Virus record (IMG/VR): IMGVR_UViG_3300017726_000012
Location: 1-44,284 of that record
DNA: 44,284 nt
Source: a virus
Direction: 5' to 3' (one strand)
Each line of letters opens with the position of its first letter. The stretch's first letter is position 1. This document shows positions 30,397 to 39,676 of this stretch, piece after piece. The notes beneath the pieces were generated by a model. That model saw only the letters and a list, made by a program, of their open reading frames with translations. It ran no database searches and was not told where the DNA came from. A program made the translations under genes and the position numbers.

Positions 30397-31776
30397 TTAA
30401 CCATCTATCTTAAAATCTTTAAATCTATCAGCGGTTTTAGTCTGGTCAAAGACAGGAATTACATTATCCGCTTTCACTCCATCATCACTGTCATTGTCAT
30501 CAGAGAGACGCATCTTAGACCTGTCAATCTTGAGAGTGAACCGATTGTATCGTGTCGGGTCATTATATCGATTCTTCAACTGTTTGACCAGTATCTTTCC
30601 AACATTATTTAGTTCATCGTTTGAGATGAGTGCGAACATGAGGTCGGCGGTAGCGGGTAGTCCAAAAGACTCGGACGTATCTTCCAACCCAACATCGTCA
30701 TTAGAATAACCAGAACGAGTCGTCTGCGTTGCAGATACAATCGGAACGTTGAACTCGACTGCGAGGCCTCTAATTTCCTCTGCAATGCTTTTAATGTATG
30801 AATATGAGTTGATAGCACCGCCCATTCCTTTCATTCGTGATGACGCACATATATTTAGGTAGTCAATGAAAATCATTTCAGGAACAAAGTTCTTCTTGAG
30901 TTTGAGTTCATTCAACAATGCACGAAAGTGACCTGTGTGTGCTTGACCTGTTGGATACTCTTTGATAATCAGTTTACCCTCAGTCTTTGCTTTCAGTGTA
31001 GTCACTTTGTCTGTGAACATATCTTTAGATAGATTCTCAATCTGGTCAATTGGAATATTCAACAGATTGGCATCCATGCGTTCTGCGATACGCTCCTCTG
31101 CCATCTCCATTGTGATATAGAGAACATTACGACCTTGTGAAAGTGCGGATGCACCCATATGACACATGAACAAAGACTTACCCACTCCTGTTCCTGCGAG
31201 TGCGATGTTCAGTGTCTTGTTAGGCAGACCACCTTTGGTAATCATATTGAAATGTTCTAGGTCAAATGGAACTCTTTCTTCCTGTTGATGATAGAAGTCA
31301 AAACGTTCATTCACATTCTCAAGATAGTCGTGGCCAATATTTGCATCAAATGAAACACCTAGTGCTTTACTCAAGACATCAGGTATTGCATTCTTTTGTA
31401 GTGTTGCATGTTTACCATCGATGATAGAGATACTCTCCATCACTGCGTTGAACACTGCTCGGTCTTGACACCACTTCTCGGTGCGTTCAATCAACCAGTC
31501 AAGGTTCTCAGATTCAGGTGTGAAGACATTAGGAAGAAGTTCAATTGCTTGACGATAGTTCTCTTCACCAAGAGAATTGTTTTCATCTATCTCAATCTTG
31601 AATGACTCCAGAGTAGGGAGTTTATTGAACTTAGCAACGAACTTTGTAACCTCTTTGAACATACCACGATAGACACCCTCAAAGTAATCAGGAGATATGA
31701 AAGGAAGAACCCTTCGCATATACTCTTCATTGGTAAGAAGGTTTCTAAGTATCGTCTGTTCTAGATTGATATTCAT
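30397..31776 (-). CDS. 41: Replicative DNA helicase, T4 gp41 type
   Basis: The 459-aa protein begins MNINLEQTILRNLLTNEEYM, a DnaB-like N-terminal domain. Walker A is AGTGVGKS at residues 194-201, and Walker B is PEMIFIDYLNICAS. SATQTTRSGYSNDDVGLEDT and KNRYNDPTRYNRFTLKID complete the RecA-like core. It unwinds the replication fork as a hexamer. The start was placed at the ATG with AAAGGA upstream, overlapping the preceding gene by 32 nt. The length is close to T4 gp41 (475 aa). Confidence 0.93.
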   Translation of the reverse strand: MNINLEQTILRNLLTNEEYMRRVLPFISPDYFEGVYRGMFKEVTKFVAKFNKLPTLESFKIEIDENNSLGEENYRQAIELLPNVFTPESENLDWLIERTEKWCQDRAVFNAVMESISIIDGKHATLQKNAIPDVLSKALGVSFDANIGHDYLENVNERFDFYHQQEERVPFDLEHFNMITKGGLPNKTLNIALAGTGVGKSLFMCHMGASALSQGRNVLYITMEMAEERIAERMDANLLNIPIDQIENLSKDMFTDKVTTLKAKTEGKLIIKEYPTGQAHTGHFRALLNELKLKKNFVPEMIFIDYLNICASSRMKGMGGAINSYSYIKSIAEEIRGLAVEFNVPIVSATQTTRSGYSNDDVGLEDTSESFGLPATADLMFALISNDELNNVGKILVKQLKNRYNDPTRYNRFTLKIDRSKMRLSDDNDSDDGVKADNVIPVFDQTKTADRFKDFKIDG

Positions 31777-32155
31777 TGTATAGTTCCTTTGCTTCCTCAT
31801 GCATTTCTGGTGTTGCCAACATCTCTCCTGTCTGATTGTCTTTTCCGACAAGAGTTCCTTCACTCACCGCTCTTTCAAGTATAGAAGTAAGTATTTTACC
31901 ACAATACTCTTGAAATGTCAAGTTCTCATCAATACCCTCAAGGTCAGGGTCAGGAGTTGAAACTACATCACACGAAAATGACAGGTATCCATCGGGGTCA
32001 TCTGCATTCTCACCTTGAAAGGTGATGTTACCAAATCGAATTACAGTCTCAGGATATTCTTCAAGTAGACGAACATCCCAACCATCAGGACTATCGGCCT
32101 GTGGTATCACCTCATAGTGAACATCTTCACTCAGTGTGTTTACAATATCATTCAT
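31745..32155 (-). CDS. Acidic phage protein of unknown function between uvsX and gp41
   Basis: The 136-aa protein starts MNDIVNTLSEDVHYEVIP and is acidic. It has PDGWDVRLLEEYPETVIRFG, then GYLSFSCDVVSTPDPDLEG and a C-terminal helix, EAKELYNEYQSRTDDT. The first half is beta-rich. It fits between uvsX and the helicase gene, a slot that holds small conserved proteins in related phages. No motif was recognised; a helicase- or recombination-associated role is a contextual guess. Confidence 0.6.
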   Translation of the reverse strand: MNDIVNTLSEDVHYEVIPQADSPDGWDVRLLEEYPETVIRFGNITFQGENADDPDGYLSFSCDVVSTPDPDLEGIDENLTFQEYCGKILTSILERAVSEGTLVGKDNQTGEMLATPEMHEEAKELYNEYQSRTDDT

Positions 32156-33185
32156 TCTCATTCACCGCAATCTCATCCATGTCTACTTTTTGTGCAAGAC
32201 CGATTGAGTATTGGGACTTGATGAAATCAGCAAAGTCAGTGTTCTCAAAGACAGGAGTCCAGAAATCTTTGGTGAGTGTCTCTGCTTGACGAACTTTCTT
32301 TTCTTCTCCTGCAATACTATACCAACCATTACTAGGTTTGACAACATACCCACCAGCCACAGCAACATCAAGAAGACCACTAAACTGTTGGACACCACCT
32401 TCCCAAGAAACAGAGATAGGTATCTTACTTTTCTCTTTTACATAACGAGACTTTTCGATATTGATTACAAAGTGATAACCCTTGATTTCTGTTCCTTGTT
32501 TATCTTGTTGACGACCAATAATCCAGATGTTATCAGACGAGTAGTAGATACCAGTTCCACCACCCACGATGTCTTTTGGAAAGAGACCAATCTCTTTGTA
32601 TGTGTGATTAACGGCAAGCATCGGAATGTTCTTCATAGTCAAATAAGGTGTGACCATGCGGAATAAACCTTTGAGTGCTTTTGCACGAGACATATCTGCA
32701 ACCGACTTTTCATTCATCGCATCTTCTAGTTCTTTCTTAGATGCGAGATTACCAATCGAATCAATAACGATAATCACATTATCGGTTCGGTCAATGTTCT
32801 CAAGTTGTGAAATTATATCAAACTTGAGTTCCTCGACATTGGCAATCGGGGTATGCAGAACTCGGCTGGTGTCAATCCCGAACTGCTCAAAGTAAGATTG
32901 GGGTGAACCAAACTCACTATCATAAAAGAGCAGAACTGCATCTTCTTTTGCTTTCAGATATGCACCTGCCATGAGCAGAGCAAACGAAGTCTTGAAGTGC
33001 TTACTGGGGCCTGCAAGGACTGTAAGTCCTGGCGTGACACCACCGTTAATTGACCCCGACAATGCAACGTTCACCATTGGAACATCTGTCGAGACCATAT
33101 CCTTTTCTGTAAAGAATTTACTTTTTTCTAGAACTTCAGTCGTCTTGATTTTCGAGTTCTTTTTCAGTTTGTCCATTATCGACAT
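32148..33185 (-). CDS. uvsX: UvsX recombinase (RecA-like)
   Basis: The 345-aa protein shows Walker A GPSKHFKT at residues 59-66, Walker B NVIIVIDSIGNLASKKE, and the RecA-type segment DMSRAKALKGLFRMVTPYLT. Then come MLAVNHTYKEIGLFPKD and GGGTGIYYSSDNIWIIGRQQ. It catalyses strand exchange and recombination-dependent replication. AGGAG precedes the ATG at 33185, which lies inside the end of the dehydrogenase-like gene (50-nt overlap). Its own promoter is at 33218-33246. Confidence 0.93.
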   Translation of the reverse strand: MSIMDKLKKNSKIKTTEVLEKSKFFTEKDMVSTDVPMVNVALSGSINGGVTPGLTVLAGPSKHFKTSFALLMAGAYLKAKEDAVLLFYDSEFGSPQSYFEQFGIDTSRVLHTPIANVEELKFDIISQLENIDRTDNVIIVIDSIGNLASKKELEDAMNEKSVADMSRAKALKGLFRMVTPYLTMKNIPMLAVNHTYKEIGLFPKDIVGGGTGIYYSSDNIWIIGRQQDKQGTEIKGYHFVINIEKSRYVKEKSKIPISVSWEGGVQQFSGLLDVAVAGGYVVKPSNGWYSIAGEEKKVRQAETLTKDFWTPVFENTDFADFIKSQYSIGLAQKVDMDEIAVNENE

Positions 33186-33990
33186 TCGAGTCTCCTATTT
33201 TGCGATACTTGTCGTTTAGTATAACACATTCATTCAACAAAGTCAAGTCTTTATCGAACTGTGAAAACGCTCGAATGTTTCTTGTTATATCTTGATTTGC
33301 AATTCCATCTTTTCCATCATAGTCTGGAACAGTCATATATTCTTTACCGACACGAGGGTCATTCATTATATGATTGATGACAGTTGATGAGTTACATTGA
33401 AATCTTTTTGCAGAGTCAACCACCTGATTGAACCAGAGTTTTTTGAGTGCAATAAAAGAGTCTGTTGCAAGTCTTGCATACAAAACCTCTGGCCCAGTTG
33501 CAAACTTAAACTGTTGAGCATGAATATTTGTAAATGCCTCATAGATGTTTGCAACTGCGGCGGTTGCTTCTCGAAGTCCACCAACCAACTGATATTCTGC
33601 TTCAACAAAATCTCTCTTAGGATTATCGTGGATATTAAGGTCTGGATTAAATGTCAGTCTTTTTAAGTCATCGTCAAAGACAGAATCAAAAAGTCGGGAG
33701 GCAATATCAGGTGTGATTATTGATTTAACAATAACACCACCCTTGGTATGTTCTAATATTTTTAGAGCTGCATCTTCAATGATAGAACAATCAAGAAAAC
33801 CATCATCACTAATAACTGGTTCAGCACATATGACTGTAATATTAGGTTTCCACTCTACCAAGTCATCAATACTTTTTCCTTCCTCATCATCAACAATAAA
33901 TGTGTTGACATGAGGATGAGTGAAAGCAAACTCAACAGCCCGTCCAAGTTTACCATAACCAACAATACCTACTTGTAATTTATTCATCAT
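33136..33990 (-). CDS. UDP-glucose/GDP-mannose dehydrogenase-like protein, short
   Basis: The N-terminus LQVGIVGYGKLGRAVEFAF is an NAD-binding Rossmann motif. KRLTFNPDLNIHDNPKRDFV, ATDSFIALKKLWFNQVVDSA and NDPRVGKEYMTVPDYDG follow in the order of UDP-sugar dehydrogenases. At 284 aa it is much shorter than the usual 390-450, and the catalytic GxCFPKD cysteine region reads DYDGKDGIANQD without Cys. It may be a reduced or repurposed dehydrogenase. It follows the epimerase gene directly. Confidence 0.65.
   Translation of the reverse strand: MMNKLQVGIVGYGKLGRAVEFAFTHPHVNTFIVDDEEGKSIDDLVEWKPNITVICAEPVISDDGFLDCSIIEDAALKILEHTKGGVIVKSIITPDIASRLFDSVFDDDLKRLTFNPDLNIHDNPKRDFVEAEYQLVGGLREATAAVANIYEAFTNIHAQQFKFATGPEVLYARLATDSFIALKKLWFNQVVDSAKRFQCNSSTVINHIMNDPRVGKEYMTVPDYDGKDGIANQDITRNIRAFSQFDKDLTLLNECVILNDKYRKIGDSNVDNGQTEKELENQDD
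33218..33246 (-). promoter_or_regulatory. Sigma70-type promoter of uvsX
   Basis: Minus strand TTGACT (33241-33246), 17-bp spacer ending TGT, TATACT (33218-33223). It lies inside the 3' end of the dehydrogenase-like gene, 33 bp upstream of the uvsX ATG. Confidence 0.8.
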
Positions 33991-34934
33991 CAATTCACCT
34001 TATAATAATCTTTATACCATTTCATAAATGCAGCGACACCCTGTTCGATGTCTGTTTTAGGTTTATATCCTAATCCTCTTAACTTATATGTATTACTCCA
34101 AGTTTCAATTGTATCGGCAGGATGTTTGGGTGCAAGAACAATATCTGGTTCTCGGCCAAGTTCTTTTCCGATATGGTCAATGAAGTCCATCAATTCAACC
34201 TGTTTACCCCGACCAATATTAAATATCTCATTAGACTTGATATCTTCGAAGAGTGCAATCTTGATACCCTCGATAATATCACCAATATATGTAAAGTCTC
34301 GTTTCATCTGTCCATAATTGAAAGCCTGTATTGGTTTGTCTGCAATAATACTTTTTGTGAAATCAAACAATGCCATATCAGGACGACCCCAAGGGCCATA
34401 CACAGTAAAGAATCGAAGACCTACATTGTTCAGACCCGAAACCTTGAACTGACACTCATTCACATGTTTTGTATATGCATATGCATTGAGTTGATGACCT
34501 GTAACTTTGTCCTCAGTCCAACCAGTCTCAGGAATAGGTGTTCCACCATAGATAGAACTAGTTGATGCATAGAGAACTTTACCAACATCATACATCTGAC
34601 AGACCTCAATTAGATTTTGAGTTCCATCGATATTATCTTGATGATACAGTCTCTCGTTTCCAAAAGAAGCACGAACATTCGCACGACCTGCTAAATGAAT
34701 CACGATGTTTGGTTTTAAAACATTGAATGCTTCGTCAAGTGCATCAAAGTTTTTGAGGTCACATTCATAAACCTGATTACCGAAATAATCTCGTCTTGCA
34801 TACTTTAGCTTGGGGTCATAGTAATGATTAGCAAAACTGTCAATTCCCATGACATCTTTAAAACCATCCTCAATGAGTGAGTCCATCAGGTGACTACCAA
34901 TGAAACCTGCTCCCCCTGTTACTAGTATTCTCAT
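33990..34934 (-). CDS. NAD-dependent sugar epimerase (extended SDR, UDP-glucuronate epimerase-like)
   Basis: The 314-aa protein begins MRILVTGGAGFIGSHL, the GxxGxxG NAD site. The active-site serine-rich loop YASTSSIYGG and the catalytic YAYTK (Y-x-x-x-K) follow, and then LRFFTVYGPWGRPDMA of nucleotide-sugar epimerases. It interconverts a UDP- or related sugar. Together with the dehydrogenase-like neighbour it suggests sugar-nucleotide processing, perhaps for glycan or DNA decoration. It overlaps the stop of the primase-like gene by one base. Confidence 0.88.
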   Translation of the reverse strand: MRILVTGGAGFIGSHLMDSLIEDGFKDVMGIDSFANHYYDPKLKYARRDYFGNQVYECDLKNFDALDEAFNVLKPNIVIHLAGRANVRASFGNERLYHQDNIDGTQNLIEVCQMYDVGKVLYASTSSIYGGTPIPETGWTEDKVTGHQLNAYAYTKHVNECQFKVSGLNNVGLRFFTVYGPWGRPDMALFDFTKSIIADKPIQAFNYGQMKRDFTYIGDIIEGIKIALFEDIKSNEIFNIGRGKQVELMDFIDHIGKELGREPDIVLAPKHPADTIETWSNTYKLRGLGYKPKTDIEQGVAAFMKWYKDYYKVN

Positions 34935-35869
34935 TATCCGTTCCTATAGATATATTCTAATGCTCTATCTGCTTCTTTATCTAGGGGTCTGTTTTCATAC
35001 CAGTTACCAGTCTCTCTGTCCAACTCAGAACAAAGTATTGCAATCTGATTTGCAGATATCGGATATCCTTTGGATACTGCGTTACCTGCAACCGCAACCA
35101 TAATCTGATACATCTTATGATACCATCCAGTTCCAGTAATAGAACGATACTCTTGAACCAATCGTTTTGGAAAGAATGGGCAATCCCGATATGATGTCCA
35201 AGAGTAATCAGTATTATCTAGGGAGTTCTTACGATGCTGTATTACAGCCTCTTGCATAGCAGGAGGTAGTCGGTCAAGAAACGTATTACCTGTTGATTCT
35301 ACATAGGAGTGTTTGTTTCTTAACATGTCAGGGTCAATCTTCACACCCTCGTTGGTGAAGATAAAGTTGTATGCATTGGGATATTGTGCAGGGACATAAT
35401 ACATACGAGACAAGTCTTTGGTCTGTTCGTCTCCCAACTCATCAAACTCCTTGTTCATTGCGAACCAGAAGTGTGGTAAGTCTTTGGAGACAACCTCTTT
35501 GGTCAGAGGAAACACCAGACGAAACTTTGGTTGTTCGATTGTTGATGAGGCGGTTGAGTAACATATGTAATAATACTCACCGAACTTTTCATATAATGTC
35601 TGTTCTAGATGTTCGCTAGAACAAACAAAATCATCCACATCAAGGCAAGCCCAGCCACCCCATACTTCAACAGATTTATTAGAGCGGGTAGTATCCACAC
35701 GATAACAAGCAGGGCTGATAAGAGGAGAAGAATCTCTACCACCTTTTTGTCCTTTCTTTTCACTAAGTGCATAAAGTAAACTCTCAAACTTTTCCCATGT
35801 GTCAAATTCCATAACACGATGAGTCTTGTTATCAAATGTATTTTGAAACAAAGTAAGAGAGTAATTCAT
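34934..35869 (-). CDS. Primase-like (AEP-type) conserved phage protein
   Basis: The 311-aa protein has WGGWACLDVDDFVCS with a D-x-D pair, then YYICYSTASSTIEQPKFRLV and TKDLSRMYYVPAQYPNAYN. This order resembles archaeo-eukaryotic primase cores (D-x-D, SS/FR loop, SR). The C-terminal GWYHKMYQIMVAVAGNAVSK and KEADRALEYIYRNG match conserved T4-like cyanophage proteins at this locus. A priming role next to gp43 is plausible but unproven. The start is set at 35869, because the promoter's -10 ends one base before the alternative ATG at 35875. Confidence 0.6.
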   Translation of the reverse strand: MNYSLTLFQNTFDNKTHRVMEFDTWEKFESLLYALSEKKGQKGGRDSSPLISPACYRVDTTRSNKSVEVWGGWACLDVDDFVCSSEHLEQTLYEKFGEYYYICYSTASSTIEQPKFRLVFPLTKEVVSKDLPHFWFAMNKEFDELGDEQTKDLSRMYYVPAQYPNAYNFIFTNEGVKIDPDMLRNKHSYVESTGNTFLDRLPPAMQEAVIQHRKNSLDNTDYSWTSYRDCPFFPKRLVQEYRSITGTGWYHKMYQIMVAVAGNAVSKGYPISANQIAILCSELDRETGNWYENRPLDKEADRALEYIYRNG

Positions 35870-35875
35870 TATCAT

Positions 35876-35904
35876 ACTATATCATACCCAATGAGAATTG
35901 TCAA
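35876..35904 (-). promoter_or_regulatory. Sigma70-type promoter giving a leaderless mRNA
   Basis: Minus strand TTGACA (35899-35904), 17-bp spacer ending TGA, TATAGT (35876-35881). The -35 holds the stop codon of the upstream gene. With a 6-nt discriminator the start site is A35869, the first base of the primase-like ATG. Confidence 0.75.
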
Positions 35905-36368
35905 GACATAAAAACTACGATGACACAACGGTCTTCAATAGATGCCATCGGCGCATGAGGTTCTTGTGCATCATACCAAATGAAACGATTTTCTTTGAAG
36001 TCAATCTTTTCACCATTATAATAAGTTCCTGCTTCACCCCACAAATAGATGACCCCAGCCCATTGACACTTATCTCTGTGAGTTCTTTTTGCGATGCTAC
36101 TGACATGTTCTTGAAAACCTTTTATATTATTACCCTCACATTGATAAAAGTGCATACGGTCAACTATCTTACCTGTCGTCTTTTCAATCTTGGTTGTTAG
36201 GTCAGGATATATTGTTTTGATATTGAGAGTGCGAAGACCTGACCAGCTTTCAATGACGCCTAATATTTCATTGGATTCTTGGGGTGTAAAGTATTCGGCA
36301 TTTCTTGCATCCAAGGCAATTGTTTCAAAATCATCAATGAAATCTTCGTGTATGTTTAGGTCAAGCAA
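35901..36368 (-). CDS. 2OG-Fe(II) oxygenase-like protein behind gp43
   Basis: The protein has a helical start ([19 protein letters not shown]), then [38 protein letters not shown] gives an H-x-D pair, and [19 protein letters not shown] gives the distal His and Arg. This fits a small 2-oxoglutarate/iron oxygenase. The substrate is unknown. The start is uncertain: TTG at 36368 overlaps the gp43 stop by 8 nt, while an ATG at 36416 would overlap it by 56 nt. Its stop lies in the next promoter's -35 box. Confidence 0.6.
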   Translation of the reverse strand: MLDLNIHEDFIDDFETIALDARNAEYFTPQESNEILGVIESWSGLRTLNIKTIYPDLTTKIEKTTGKIVDRMHFYQCEGNNIKGFQEHVSSIAKRTHRDKCQWAGVIYLWGEAGTYYNGEKIDFKENRFIWYDAQEPHAPMASIEDRCVIVVFMS

Positions 36369-38823
36369 AGAACATATCCAACTGTGCTTTGGGTTCAGCC
36401 GACCAACCAACCGCATCGAGGATTGGTTCGAGTGGGTCAAGAAAAGTCTTCTCAAACATCAGACCATAATCCACATACTTCTCAAGTCCCAACTCACGAG
36501 GCAGATTGACAGGATAGGTGATGACATTCTCCTTGATAGGATTGGGTTGTTTGAGATACACGAACTTTATCTTCTCACCATTCTTGATTGACTCGTATCT
36601 TAGGTCTTTGGTGTAGTGATTATATAGTAACGCACCCCGAACATGAATGGGTGTTCCCTTCTTATAGATAGAGTCACGGTCTTTCCATTTGTTTACCTGA
36701 CTCACCCCACGAGGGAATGAGATATCTTCGGCAGGAAGTGATTGAAACTCATTTCGAAAACGATTGATAAACTGTTGAGTATTTGACTCATCACCCTCAA
36801 TGATAACATTAAATAATTCTTTCATCTTCTGACGCACGACTTGAGGAGTGGATGACTTGATGGCCTCGATACCCATCATCTTGAGTTTAGGTTCTGCATA
36901 CTGCACACCCTCAGAGTTATGAACATTGAGAATGTATCGTTTCTTAGCAACCCAGATACCACGGTCAGCAATCACCTCACGACCCATCTCCATACGATTG
37001 ACGTATGCGTTGGTGTAGTCTGCAAGTTCTTCATACGACTTCTCCAGAACTTTCTCGAAGTGGTCAGACGAAATCTTATCCAGAAACTTCACAGGGTCTT
37101 TGGGGTCAAACTTCTTGACCAACTCAGACATATTAATATAGAGCGAGTCAGTGTCAATGGCAATCACATAATCTTTATCAGTCTCAAGGAGTTTATTCAT
37201 CTCCTTGTTGACTTCACGTTCTGCCCATTTGATTGACAACTGACCCGCTAGTGTGATGGACTCCGCAACTCTTTGGTCAAAGTAACGAAACCATCTATTA
37301 CCCAAAGCACCATACAGACTATTCATGAGGATTTTGATAGCCATCTGTTGATTGTCTAGTTGGGAAATCTTGTTTGATAAAGACTTGGTTGGTGTCTGTT
37401 CATACTCTTGTTGTGAGTCCAACATCTCTTTTTTGATGACACGGCGTTCACTATAATACTGACGAATGACACTTGGAATGACACCCTCACGGTCAACCGA
37501 GAAACGAACACCACTTGGAGCAGTCGCATACTTACCTGTTATCTCAGTTTGTTTACGCAACATGCGTTCCACATCTGTATCAATCAATCCATCAATGACG
37601 GTCTCAGGTGACATATTGTATTGAACAATGATATTGGGATACAGAGAGTTCAGGTCAAAAGATGTGACCCAATCATGCGAACCAACCATCGGGTCTTTTA
37701 CATATCCACCTTCGTAATCACCCTTTACCTTTTCAACCTTTGGAGGAACAACAACCTTCTGTTGATTGAGAATACGATAGATGATTGAGTCCCAGATAGC
37801 AGTAGTTCCCATGACATCTTCATAGTTCACTCCACCTCGATACGCAAGAGTAAGTGCAAGGCTGATGAGACCAAGTTTCTCTTCGAGTTTGTCAACCAGT
37901 TCAACGTCCTTGATGTTATAGTCAATAAACTTCTGGTAGTCCTCTTTATAGAGTGTATGCAGATTGCCATGTTCTTCATAGGATAGTTTGCGCTCACCCA
38001 ATACAACATTCGCAATGTGGTCAAGTCGATAGGACTCTTGTTGACCGAGCGTGTTGTAGGTAAACTTACGAAACAGGTCATAATAGTCAAGTTGTGCGAC
38101 ACCCATGATGTCATAGGTATCAACCTCATTCATACCAAACTTGTTGGCACGAACCTTACGAGGTGACACCACACCCCACGGAGAGAACTTCTTGACCGAC
38201 TCTTCACCGACTACCTTGCGTGTGCGATTGACCATATAGGGAATGTCAAACTGTTTGGAGTTCCAACCAGTGACAATATCAGGAAGTCCATAGTCTGACC
38301 AGTAAGCAAGAAACGACATAATCAAATCGAGTTCACTATCACACTTTATAAAGATTGTCTTTTCATCTTTGGGTGTGTATTCACCAAGACCCCATACTCG
38401 AAAGAAATCCTCTTTGTTTGATTTTGTGCAGATTGAGATGATAGGATAGTTTGCGGTTTCGGGTTCGGGAAAGCCCTCATCAGACGCAACCTCGATATCG
38501 ATTGTGGTGATTGATATTTGATTGGAGTCAAACTTGATGTCAGATGGAAATACCTCTGCGATGAACTGCATCACAAAGTTGTTCATACCATAGACATTGA
38601 AGTTAGGAACTTTCTCATACTTCTTGATGAACTCTGTTGCGTCACGCATCGAGTCCATTGCGACAGGTGCAACAGATTTACCTTCAAGTGTTTTCCATTC
38701 ACTCTGTCCGTCTACAAAAAGTGTAGGTTTGAACGGAACTCTTTTCTTGATGCGTTCCGCACCATCATAACCACGATATAGAATCGTGTTACCATATCTT
38801 TCAATGGATGTATAAAATTTCAT
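36361..38823 (-). CDS. 43: DNA polymerase, family B, T4 gp43 type
   Basis: The 820-aa polymerase has a 3'-5' exonuclease with [11 protein letters not shown] (Asp 109, Glu 111), [16 protein letters not shown] and [13 protein letters not shown]. The polymerase motifs are [16 protein letters not shown] (A), [16 protein letters not shown] (B) and [13 protein letters not shown] (C). All catalytic residues are present. It is about 80 residues shorter than T4 gp43 (898 aa). It synthesises both strands with the clamp and loader encoded downstream in the window. Its promoter overlaps the terminator of the preceding gene. Confidence 0.97.
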   Translation of the reverse strand: MKFYTSIERYGNTILYRGYDGAERIKKRVPFKPTLFVDGQSEWKTLEGKSVAPVAMDSMRDATEFIKKYEKVPNFNVYGMNNFVMQFIAEVFPSDIKFDSNQISITTIDIEVASDEGFPEPETANYPIISICTKSNKEDFFRVWGLGEYTPKDEKTIFIKCDSELDLIMSFLAYWSDYGLPDIVTGWNSKQFDIPYMVNRTRKVVGEESVKKFSPWGVVSPRKVRANKFGMNEVDTYDIMGVAQLDYYDLFRKFTYNTLGQQESYRLDHIANVVLGERKLSYEEHGNLHTLYKEDYQKFIDYNIKDVELVDKLEEKLGLISLALTLAYRGGVNYEDVMGTTAIWDSIIYRILNQQKVVVPPKVEKVKGDYEGGYVKDPMVGSHDWVTSFDLNSLYPNIIVQYNMSPETVIDGLIDTDVERMLRKQTEITGKYATAPSGVRFSVDREGVIPSVIRQYYSERRVIKKEMLDSQQEYEQTPTKSLSNKISQLDNQQMAIKILMNSLYGALGNRWFRYFDQRVAESITLAGQLSIKWAEREVNKEMNKLLETDKDYVIAIDTDSLYINMSELVKKFDPKDPVKFLDKISSDHFEKVLEKSYEELADYTNAYVNRMEMGREVIADRGIWVAKKRYILNVHNSEGVQYAEPKLKMMGIEAIKSSTPQVVRQKMKELFNVIIEGDESNTQQFINRFRNEFQSLPAEDISFPRGVSQVNKWKDRDSIYKKGTPIHVRGALLYNHYTKDLRYESIKNGEKIKFVYLKQPNPIKENVITYPVNLPRELGLEKYVDYGLMFEKTFLDPLEPILDAVGWSAEPKAQLDMFFA

Positions 38824-38847
38824 ATAAAATCCTCATAATATAAAACC

Positions 38848-38876
38848 ATTATACACTACTCATAAACAAAAGTCAA
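38848..38876 (-). promoter_or_regulatory. Sigma70 promoter of gp43
   Basis: Minus strand TTGACT (38871-38876), 17 bp, TATAAT (38848-38853), 25 bp upstream of the gp43 ATG. The -35 lies in the 3' arm of the terminator at 38872-38897. Confidence 0.85.
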
Positions 38877-38897
38877 GGGGACTTTTGCCCCCTTGAC
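38872..38897 (-). terminator. Rho-independent terminator overlapping the gp43 promoter
   Basis: GTCAAGGGG and CCCCTTGAC form a perfect 9-bp stem with an 8-nt loop, followed on the minus strand by TTTTGTTT. It ends the hsp20 and 27-aa peptide transcript, and its 3' arm supplies the -35 of the gp43 promoter. Confidence 0.75.
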
Positions 38898-38905
38898 CAT
38901 TCTTG

Positions 38906-38989
38906 TTAGATGAGTGGTTGTGCCGCAATCGCAACAATACATAGTGCGATAATGGCGAACACTCCACGTTCGAGCCAGTTTTGGGTCAT
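38906..38989 (-). CDS. Tiny membrane peptide, 27 aa
   Basis: The frame MTQNWLERGVFAIIALCIVA continues with IAAQPLI and is one membrane helix. GAGGAAAAAG precedes the ATG. It lies between hsp20 and a terminator on the same strand and so ends that transcript. Similar one-helix peptides are found between T4-like replication genes. The function is unknown. Confidence 0.5.
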   Translation of the reverse strand: MTQNWLERGVFAIIALCIVAIAAQPLI

Positions 38990-39005
38990 TTCTTTTTCCT
39001 CGTGA

Positions 39006-39422
39006 TTAACTGATTGTTATATTACGAGGCTGCTTCTCTTTTGGGATTTCTAACTTCAGATTTACTGCGAGAATACCATCCTTCAGAGACGCTCCAGTTA
39101 CTTCGACATACTCAGACAAACGGAATTGACGTTTGAAATTTCGTGTGGATATACCACGATGAATAACTTCTCGGCCTTTACTTTCATACTCACCTGTAAT
39201 GGTGAGAGAACGTTCTTTCTGTTCAATATTCAAATGGTCTTGGGTAAATCCTGCAACCGCAACTTCAATCGTAAACTCATCATCACTCTCTTTGATAATG
39301 TTGTGAGGTGGATAATGGTCGTGAGCGTGTTTTGTTGCATACTCAAGTTCGTTGAACAAATGGTCGAAACCAATGAACGCTGATTTTGGAAAATGCGTTT
39401 TTCCTACTTCGTATTTTGTCAT
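39006..39422 (-). CDS. hsp20: Small heat shock protein (Hsp20/IbpA type)
   Basis: The 138-aa protein has an alpha-crystallin domain: NIIKESDDEFTIEVAVAGFT, LTITGEYESKGREVIHRGIS and GASLKDGILAVNLKLEIP, ending PRNITIS. This is the IbpA-like chaperone known from marine T4-like phages, an ATP-independent holdase that may protect folding capsid proteins. AGGAGATAACG precedes the ATG. Confidence 0.93.
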   Translation of the reverse strand: MTKYEVGKTHFPKSAFIGFDHLFNELEYATKHAHDHYPPHNIIKESDDEFTIEVAVAGFTQDHLNIEQKERSLTITGEYESKGREVIHRGISTRNFKRQFRLSEYVEVTGASLKDGILAVNLKLEIPKEKQPRNITIS

Positions 39423-39523
39423 GTCGTTATCTCCTATAAATTAGCAAGACAAATCGAGAACCCGATATCGGCATCCTCATAAGTATATATAAGAAGTATG
39501 TATTCTAATTACAAGAGCAAACC

Positions 39524-39676
39524 ATGAAAAAAGTTCAAACACCCGAAACAGCAATCAAATTAGCAGCGATGATAGAGAACGCTCGTAATCATACTGAGGA
39601 ACTCAACTCAGGCCCGATGCCTCAAACTATCGCAAAGCGAAAGAAGTTAGAAAAGAAACAATCTAGACGTAGGTAG
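39524..39676 (+). CDS. Small basic plus-strand protein, 50 aa
   Basis: A 50-residue frame, MKKVQTPETAIKLAAMIENA to AKRKKLEKKQSRRR, lies on the plus strand within the minus-strand replication block. AAGAG precedes the ATG. It converges with the cupin gene, overlapping its 3' end by 14 bp. The basic tail could bind nucleic acid. No promoter of the two common types was found, so confidence is limited. Confidence 0.45.
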   Translation: MKKVQTPETAIKLAAMIENARNHTEELNSGPMPQTIAKRKKLEKKQSRRR

